Assembly: GCA_002478225.1 (NCBI GenBank)
Contig: DLMV01000013.1
Location: forward strand, 41,296 to 51,911
Source of the DNA: Deltaproteobacteria bacterium UBA7527
GTDB lineage: Bacteria; Desulfobacterota; Syntrophorhabdia; Syntrophorhabdales; Syntrophorhabdaceae
Length of the DNA: 10,616 nucleotides
Direction: 5' to 3'
Under the pieces are notes generated by a model. It did no database searches, was not told the origin of the DNA, and worked only from the letters and a program-made list of their open reading frames with translations. Positions 6,499-10,616 of the stretch are shown here, piece by piece. Numbering within the stretch: position 1 is the first letter of the stretch; each line of letters begins with the position of its first letter. The translations under genes were made by a program, and so were the position numbers.

Positions 6499-7563
6499 TT
6501 AATTCACTAATTTTATCATTGATAATATATAACAACAAGATATTTTTAATACCTTTGCTCCTCTGATCCTCTTCTCCTTAAGATCGGTAAGGGCTTGATT
6601 TGCCTCCTCTAGCCTATAGACCTGAACCTCCGGTTTGATGGGAATTTGTGCAGCGAGGTCAAAAAAATCCCGCACATCCTGTCCCGTAACATTTGCCACG
6701 CTCTTTATCTCTTTTTCCAGCCAGAGGTGCTCAGGGTAATCGATCTTCATGAGCGCCTTTTTGTCCATCTCTTCTTTACGGATCGCATTAATGACGAACC
6801 TGCCTCCTCTTTCCATATTTTTCAAACCGTCAACCATGGTCTCCCATACAGGCGTGGTATCGATGGCACGATGGAACTTTTCCGGTGGTTCATCGGATGT
6901 GTCACCGGTCCAGTATGCCCCCAGTTCCTTCGCAAATTCTCTTTCGCCGGGGCTCCTCGCAAATACGAATATCTTTGAGTTCGGGTATCTGAACCGCGCC
7001 ATCTGTATAACAAGGTGGGCAGACGCCCCGAAACCGATCAGCGCCAGGCTCTCCCCGTCTTTCATGCCGGTGAGCCGGAGCGATCTGTACCCTATTGTGC
7101 CGGCACAGAGAAGCGGCGCGGCCTCAAAGTCTGTAAAGGCCCCGGGTATCGGGTATGCAAAATCCTCCCGGACTGTCGCAAACTCGGCATAGCCGCCGTG
7201 CGCATCTCTTCCGGTCGCTTCAAAATCAGCGCAGAGATTCTCGCTGCCTTCGAGGCAGAACTTACACGTACCGCAGGCAGAATGGATCCAGGCGATCCCT
7301 ACCCTCTCTCCTCTCCGGAACCGCGTCACCTGCCTTCCTGTCTCTGCCACTGTTCCAACCACCTGATGGCCCGGGATCATCGGAAATACCGGCGGCGGCG
7401 TCCTCCCTTCGATCTCATCCAGCTCTGTATGACAGACGCCGCACACGGACACCTTTACAAGCAATTCATTCTCTCCTGGAGCAGGGACTGGCATATCCAT
7501 GCGCTCCAGGGGGTTCTTATCCACATCAAGCCTGCAGATCTTATTGATAACCATCGCTTTCAT
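6499..7563 (-). CDS. Zinc-dependent alcohol dehydrogenase family protein
   Basis: A medium-chain NAD(P)-dependent dehydrogenase, probably oxidising an alcohol or reducing an aldehyde; the substrate cannot be told from sequence. Likely catalytic zinc ligands are C44 (CGVCHTEL), H66 (GHQVVG) and C153 (LLCAGTIGYRSL). Structural zinc ligands are C97, C100, C103 and C111 (CGTCKFCLEGSENLC). The Rossmann fold shows GFGASAHLVIQMAR (177-190). GHQ instead of GHE and the GFGASAH turn resemble the adh_fam_2 group (TIGR02822). The body ends at RGAKVLKI near residue 341; the last 13 residues (from SCCYIL) are encoded by very AT-rich DNA and look like an extension beyond the normal end. The ATG has an AAGGAG six bases upstream. 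larE lies 124 bases upstream on the same strand, separated by repeats. Confidence 0.93.
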   Translation of the reverse strand: MKAMVINKICRLDVDKNPLERMDMPVPAPGENELLVKVSVCGVCHTELDEIEGRTPPPVFPMIPGHQVVGTVAETGRQVTRFRRGERVGIAWIHSACGTCKFCLEGSENLCADFEATGRDAHGGYAEFATVREDFAYPIPGAFTDFEAAPLLCAGTIGYRSLRLTGMKDGESLALIGFGASAHLVIQMARFRYPNSKIFVFARSPGEREFAKELGAYWTGDTSDEPPEKFHRAIDTTPVWETMVDGLKNMERGGRFVINAIRKEEMDKKALMKIDYPEHLWLEKEIKSVANVTGQDVRDFFDLAAQIPIKPEVQVYRLEEANQALTDLKEKRIRGAKVLKISCCYILSMIKLVN

Positions 7564-7578
7564 CTTAAACTCCTTTTT

Positions 7579-7606
7579 GGCTCATGGCTCATAGCTGATA
7601 GTTCAT
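7579..7606. repeat. Heptamer array B: four units of GGCTCAT type
   Basis: Two identical GGCTCAT units at 7579-7592 are followed by AGCTGAT and AGTTCAT. This is the same unit family as the first half of the array at 5347-5402. It sits just upstream of the dehydrogenase ribosome binding site. Confidence 0.7.
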
Positions 7607-7623
7607 GACAAGCCTTATAAGTC

Positions 7624-7695
7624 GTGAAATGTGAAAAGTGAAAGGTGAAAGGTTTTAAGCATTTTACTTTTCACATTTTACTTTTCACTATTTAC
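7624..7695. repeat. Heptamer arrays C and D as an inverted pair (GTGAAAA / TTTTCAC)
   Basis: Four units of GTGAAAA type (7624-7651) are followed, after a short spacer, by about five units alternating ATTTTAC and TTTTCAC (7661-7695). The second block is the inverse of the first, so 7627-7643 can pair with 7662-7678 over 17 positions with one mismatch (G-U on one RNA strand). The right block runs through the larE stop codon (7688-7690) into its last codons. The hairpin lies downstream of larE on its transcript but no U run follows, so it is not a classic terminator. Confidence 0.8.
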
Positions 7696-8494
7696 GAGTT
7701 TGTTCGTTCATGCTTCCGCTTCTGTATCCCTCAAGGTCGAGGGCGATATACATGAACCCGTATTCCCTCAATCTTTCAGCAACAGCGTCCCTGTTCTCCA
7801 TGATCTTCATGAGCTCATCCTGCGCCACTTCGATGCGGGCAATATTTCCATGGCTTCTTATCCTCACCTTTCTTATGCCAAGTCCTTTTACAAATCGTTC
7901 CGACCTTTCTATCTTCTGCAATAACGCCTTGTCTATCGGCGTCCCGTAGGGTATCCTTGTTGCGAGACAGGCATCAGAGGGACTGTCCGCTGTGGGGAGT
8001 CCAAGGGCCTTCGAAAGCTCCCGTATATCTTTTTTTGACAGCCCTGCTATCTGGAGCGGACTTATGACCCCCTTTTCCTTGCATGCCCTGCTCCCAGGTC
8101 TGAGATCGGACATATCATCGTAATTCGAACCCTCGGTTATATTTTTTATTTCTTTTTTATTTCCAATGATTAATAACTCATCTATAATAATTTGCTTACA
8201 ATAATAGCATCTATCTATTGAATTATTAACAAAATTAATATTTTGTAACTGGGGCGTATGTATGATCATATGCTGTGCGCCTAAACTTATTGCAATGCCT
8301 TCAGCGCCCTTAATATCCTCTCCCGGATAGATCGGCGATGAGGCGATGACCGCAAGGACATTCTCCCTGCCGAGGACATCGACAGAGACCTTCAAAAGGA
8401 GAGTACTGTCCACACCGCCCGAATAGGCAACGATGACCTTTTTAAGACCTCCGATAATGGCCTTCAATGCGCTGTATTTTGCATCAATTTCCAT
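7688..8494 (-). CDS. larE: LarE: ATP-dependent sacrificial sulfur transferase
   Basis: A PP-loop ATP pyrophosphatase that adenylylates the pyridinium dicarboxylate intermediate and inserts sulfur during synthesis of the nickel-pincer nucleotide cofactor of lactate racemase. From ATG 8494 it has 268 residues, the usual length. The PP-loop is SGGVDST (25-31). RCYYCK (95-100) supplies C96 and C99, and SDACLATRIPYG holds C176, the position of the sacrificial Cys in the Lactobacillus enzyme. Three such Cys are also what a [4Fe-4S]-type LarE, as described from Thermotoga maritima, would need. A TTG ten codons upstream (8524) is in frame, but a promoter overlaps it, so the ATG is preferred. No larB, larC or larA is in the window. 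Codons for about residues 80-123 are much more AT-rich than the rest. Confidence 0.92.
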   Translation of the reverse strand: MEIDAKYSALKAIIGGLKKVIVAYSGGVDSTLLLKVSVDVLGRENVLAVIASSPIYPGEDIKGAEGIAISLGAQHMIIHTPQLQNINFVNNSIDRCYYCKQIIIDELLIIGNKKEIKNITEGSNYDDMSDLRPGSRACKEKGVISPLQIAGLSKKDIRELSKALGLPTADSPSDACLATRIPYGTPIDKALLQKIERSERFVKGLGIRKVRIRSHGNIARIEVAQDELMKIMENRDAVAERLREYGFMYIALDLEGYRSGSMNEQTRK

Positions 8495-8502
8495 GATGCA
8501 GT

Positions 8503-8531
8503 ATGTTATGTCATGACATATCAATTGTCAA
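8503..8531 (-). promoter_or_regulatory. Strong candidate promoter of larE, leaderless geometry
   Basis: Reading the minus strand, a perfect TTGACA (8526-8531) is followed after exactly 17 bases by TAACAT (8503-8508). Only eight bases separate the -10 box from the ATG at 8494, so transcription would start at or within one or two bases of the start codon. No Shine-Dalgarno sequence precedes the ATG. The promoter would lie inside any protein starting at the upstream TTG. Confidence 0.6.
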
Positions 8532-8543
8532 ACCTTAAGAACC

Positions 8544-8606
8544 AGATGCTGGATGCTGCATGCTGGTCAGATTCTATCAAGGAACAAGGATCGAGATGCA
8601 AGGAAC
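8544..8606. repeat. Heptamer array E: GGATGCT and AAGGAAC units
   Basis: Three units of GGATGCT type (8544-8564) match the family at 5375-5395. After a short interruption, 8579-8606 reads as four further 7-base units with AAGGAAC at the first and fourth place, a near copy second and a divergent third. The array lies in the divergent gap between larE and the S1 gene. Confidence 0.6.
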
Positions 8607-8623
8607 GGGGTTCTTGTTATATC

Positions 8624-8696
8624 GTCATCGCGGGGAGCGAAGCGATATGGCGATCTCATCCATTGGGATTGCCACGCCCTGCGGGCTCGCAATGAC
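8624..8696. repeat. Palindromic dispersed repeat, copy 1
   Basis: An imperfect palindrome of 73 bases. The ends GTCATCGCG (8624-8632) and CGCAATGAC (8688-8696) pair with one mismatch, and inner arms such as GGCGATCTC and GGATTGCC also pair. A second copy lies at 10459-10540. Elements starting GTCATTGCGAG are widespread in several bacterial lineages and are often mistaken for short proteins (reading as ...RGERSDMAIS...). It is probably a non-autonomous, MITE-like or REP-like element; no transposase is here. Confidence 0.8.
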
Positions 8697-8752
8697 AACA
8701 AAGAGAAGCGTTTATCATCAGGTATCGAGCGACGAGCATCAGGAAGTTCTGG

Positions 8753-8771
8753 ACTTTCTGTACGAGAAAGT
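8753..8771. promoter_or_regulatory. Dyad ACTTTCT-N5-AGAAAGT upstream of the S1 gene
   Basis: A perfect 7-base inverted repeat with a 5-base loop (8753-8759 with 8765-8771) ends 45 bases before the S1-protein ATG. A possible -10 box TATATT follows at 8778-8783. It could be an operator or, if transcription starts further upstream, an mRNA hairpin involved in control of the gene. No convincing -35 box was found. Confidence 0.35.
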
Positions 8772-8816
8772 GTAGATTATATTTTCACCAACATCGTTCC
8801 ATAAGAGGGCTGAAAA

Positions 8817-10298
8817 ATGACTGAAGAAAATACTCAAAATACCATACCCGACGCAAATGCTGTACACAGCGACGAGGAAGAGGATTTTGCCGCACTCTTT
8901 GAAAAGAGCGGCGCAGGCTCCAAAAGGCTGGAACCGGGCCAGAAGGTTAACGCAAAGGTAGTGAGCATCTCAGGGGATTCTGTCTTTATCGACCTCGGCG
9001 GGAAAAGCGAAGGGGTCATCAATCTCAGCGAGTTCCTGCAGGAGGACGGAACCTATAAAGTAAGCGAAGGCGAAACGATCGACGCCTTTTTTGTGAACTT
9101 CTCTGACAGCCTGAAAAGATTTACCAGTAAAACCAGGGGATATTCGACGGTCGATCTCCAGGGGATCCGCGATGCCTATGACGCAGACCTGCCGGTAAAC
9201 GGGAAGGTCGTAAGTGAGCTAAAAGGCGGTTTTGAGGTCCATGTCGGCAAGGTGAGGTGCTTCTGCCCATTTTCGCATATCGACCTGAAAGGCGAGCGGA
9301 AATCCGAGATGTATATCAACCAGATGTTCCCTTTTAAGGTCCTCGAATACAAAGAAAATGGTCGCAACGTGATCCTTTCCCGGAGGGTCCTCCTTGAAGA
9401 GGAACAACGGGAGAGGCTCACACAGTTCAAAGAAAGTCTCCAGATAGGCATGGAAGTAACAGGGAGGGTCCGTGCAATACAAAAGTTTGGCGCTTTTGTC
9501 GACCTCGGCGGCATCGACGGACTCATTCCATCCAGCGAACTTTCCTGGAATCGTGCCGAAAAGGCTGAGAACATCCTGTCTGCCGGTCAGGAGGTAACGG
9601 TCAAGGTCATTGCCATAGACTGGGAAAAAGAGCGCCTGACCCTGAGCATAAAATCGATGCAGCCCGATCCTTATGAAAGCGCCGCAGAAAGGTATCCCGT
9701 CGACACCATGGTGCAGGGCACGATCGTCCGGCTTGAAAGTTTCGGCGCATTTGTGAACCTTGAGCCGGGCGTGGATGGACTCATACCTATCTCCAAGTTA
9801 GGGGCGGGAAGACGCATAAAGCATCCGAAAGAGGTCGTGGAGGTCGGGCAACCGGTAGAGGCGCGGGTCATTGACGTCGATACATCAAGCAGAAAGATAA
9901 CGCTGTCCATGGAACAGAAGATCAATCTTGAGGAGATACAGCTCCCCTCTGTCGGCGATATCGTGAACGGAAGCGTAGAGAAGGTGATACCCGCCGGCGT
10001 GTTCCTCAGGATAGGCGAACATCTCACCGGCTTCATTCCCAATTCAGAGATGGGCACACCGCGGGGCACTAACCATAACCGCATGTTCCCTCCCGGCACC
10101 ACCCTGCAGGCCATTGTGACCGAGGTCGACAAGAACCGCAAGAAGGTCACTCTGAGCAGGAACAAGGTCGATGAGAAGATAGAGGAAGATGCCTACAACT
10201 CCTACCGGAACAGTGTGAAGGAAGAGGAACGGGCAACAGGCGGATTGGGCAATCTCGGAGACCTGCTCAGGGAGAAGTGGGGAAGCCTGCAACGGTAA
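8817..10298 (+). CDS. rpsA: S1-domain RNA-binding protein, RpsA-like, five S1 repeats
   Basis: Binds RNA through OB-fold S1 domains; in the ribosomal S1 family it helps 30S subunits load mRNA. The 493 residues hold an acidic N-terminal tail (1-38, with DEEEDFAALFEKS) and five S1 repeats near 41-107, 126-191, 209-279, 296-366 and 378-449, then a basic-acidic tail. Repeats 3 and 4 are textbook (KFGAFVDLGGIDGLIP, SFGAFVNLEPGVDGLIP); repeats 1, 2 and 5 are more divergent. E. coli S1 has six repeats and 557 residues, so this is a shorter form or a paralogue of S1; the usual cmk and ihfB neighbours are absent. The start has GAGGG seven bases upstream. The symbol reflects the family rather than proven ribosomal identity. 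Confidence 0.88.
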   Translation: MTEENTQNTIPDANAVHSDEEEDFAALFEKSGAGSKRLEPGQKVNAKVVSISGDSVFIDLGGKSEGVINLSEFLQEDGTYKVSEGETIDAFFVNFSDSLKRFTSKTRGYSTVDLQGIRDAYDADLPVNGKVVSELKGGFEVHVGKVRCFCPFSHIDLKGERKSEMYINQMFPFKVLEYKENGRNVILSRRVLLEEEQRERLTQFKESLQIGMEVTGRVRAIQKFGAFVDLGGIDGLIPSSELSWNRAEKAENILSAGQEVTVKVIAIDWEKERLTLSIKSMQPDPYESAAERYPVDTMVQGTIVRLESFGAFVNLEPGVDGLIPISKLGAGRRIKHPKEVVEVGQPVEARVIDVDTSSRKITLSMEQKINLEEIQLPSVGDIVNGSVEKVIPAGVFLRIGEHLTGFIPNSEMGTPRGTNHNRMFPPGTTLQAIVTEVDKNRKKVTLSRNKVDEKIEEDAYNSYRNSVKEEERATGGLGNLGDLLREKWGSLQR

Positions 10299-10303
10299 TA
10301 ACC

Positions 10304-10375
10304 CGTAAGGCGTTAGGCGTAAGGGGGCTACTACCGCATAAAAAATCCGTATATCGTCGTTCGTATACCGTATAT
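10304..10375. repeat. Heptamer arrays F and G (CGTAAGG, CGTATAT)
   Basis: Three units at 10304-10324 (CGTAAGG twice around one CGTTAGG) start six bases after the S1 stop codon. Four units at 10348-10375 are CGTATAT-like; the first and fourth are identical, so CCGTATATCG recurs exactly 21 bases apart. Both groups use a 7-base step and units starting with CGT. Confidence 0.75.
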
Positions 10376-10386
10376 CGCAATGAAAT

Positions 10387-10442
10387 CCTGAATCCGAATA
10401 TCTAAATTCTAAATAAATTCTAATGTTCAAAATTCAAAATAG
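10387..10442. repeat. Heptamer array H, AT-rich (TCTAAAT, AAAATTC)
   Basis: The stretch parses into eight 7-base units, including TCTAAAT twice in tandem (10401-10414) and TTCAAAA twice in tandem in a shifted register (10426-10439). Units are degenerate. It is the AT-rich counterpart of the CGTATAT block just upstream. Confidence 0.6.
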
Positions 10443-10458
10443 TTGAACAAATAACTTT

Positions 10459-10540
10459 GTCATTGCGAGCGGAGCGTGGCATCTCATTCAATAGATTTAT
10501 ACACCTTAGATCGCCACGTCGCTTGGCTCCTCGCGATGAC
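10459..10540. repeat. Palindromic dispersed repeat, copy 2
   Basis: An 82-base imperfect palindrome. The ends GTCATTGCGAG (10459-10469) and CTCGCGATGAC (10530-10540) pair with one mismatch, and the inner arms pair with small indels (GGAGC...GTGGC-ATCT against the inverse of AGATCGCCAC...GGCTCC). It shares its ends and the GGCGATCT core with the copy at 8624-8696, on the other side of the S1 gene. Confidence 0.82.
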
Positions 10541-10583
10541 AATGAAGGATGGGACCCCTCGCGATTACAACACGTTTGGAACA

Positions 10584-10611
10584 TTTGATATTTAAATTTT
10601 GATATTGTTTA
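10584..10611. repeat. Heptamer array I, AT-rich (TTTGATA)
   Basis: TTTGATA at 10584-10590 and 10598-10604 flank TTTAAAT, and TTGTTTA follows: four units in step of seven. The array may continue past the window edge. Confidence 0.6.
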
Positions 10612-10616
10612 GTGCT

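Larger units (their letters stand above)
10299..10616. other. Repeat-rich non-coding region at right edge
   Basis: These 318 bases follow the S1 gene and hold no credible gene or tRNA. They consist almost wholly of 7-base-period repeats (10304-10324, 10348-10375, 10387-10442, 10584-10611) and a palindromic dispersed repeat (10459-10540). No intrinsic terminator with a U run is seen after the S1 stop codon. Confidence 0.8.

Noticed and set aside
6383..6500. tRNA-Leu as an integrated-element attachment site
   Set aside because: No integrase and no direct repeat of the tRNA 3' end were found in the window; AT-rich flanking DNA alone is not enough.
8495..8524. Ten-codon N-terminal extension of larE from TTG 8524
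   Set aside because: It overlaps a strong promoter, lacks a good ribosome site and adds residues outside the usual LarE N-terminus.
8560..8775. Short plus-strand frames between larE and the S1 gene
   Set aside because: They are translations of the palindromic dispersed repeat and heptamer units (the RGERSDMAIS type of spurious peptide).

Overview
The window looks like chromosomal DNA of a Gram-negative bacterium with G+C near one half, crowded genes and repeat-filled gaps. A small 2[4Fe-4S] ferredoxin, a LarE-type sulfur transferase, a PyrR-PyrB-PyrC operon and many degenerate intergenic repeats would fit an anaerobic Desulfobacterota (old Deltaproteobacteria) or Nitrospirota-like lineage. 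That placement is inference from gene content and style; no phylogenetic marker was compared.

Layout. Bases 1-2184 (minus) hold the N-terminal 728 codons of a large exported helical protein of unknown function that runs off the left edge. A 227-base divergent gap follows. Bases 2412-5340 (plus) form a tight four-gene operon: ferredoxin, pyrR, pyrB, pyrC, with gene junctions that overlap or abut. ribF (minus) converges on it from 6331. A tRNA-Leu(CAG) gene on the plus strand starts about 50 bases from the ribF start. A zinc-dependent alcohol dehydrogenase (6499-7563) and larE (7688-8494) lie on the minus strand. A 322-base divergent gap leads to an S1-domain protein (8817-10298, plus), followed by 318 bases of repeat-rich non-coding DNA to the right edge.

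How the genes work together. PyrB and PyrC catalyse consecutive steps of UMP synthesis (carbamoyl aspartate, then dihydroorotate), and PyrR is the usual UMP/UTP-responsive regulator or minor uracil phosphoribosyltransferase. The ferredoxin is stop-start coupled to pyrR, so it is transcribed and probably translated with the pathway, which is an unusual partner. RibF makes FMN and FAD. LarE donates sulfur for the nickel-pincer nucleotide cofactor, but no larB, larC or lactate racemase gene is in view. The S1 protein is an RNA-binding translation factor with five S1 repeats.

The most striking non-coding signal is a shared period of exactly seven bases in nearly every intergenic gap. At least eight short arrays with different unit sequences all use 7-base units, and one runs through the larE stop codon. 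Two copies of a roughly 73-82 bp imperfect palindrome flank the S1 gene. Two genes (larE and the ferredoxin) also have sigma70-like promoters whose -10 box lies only 8-9 bases from a possible start codon, with no Shine-Dalgarno sequence, which suggests leaderless transcripts.
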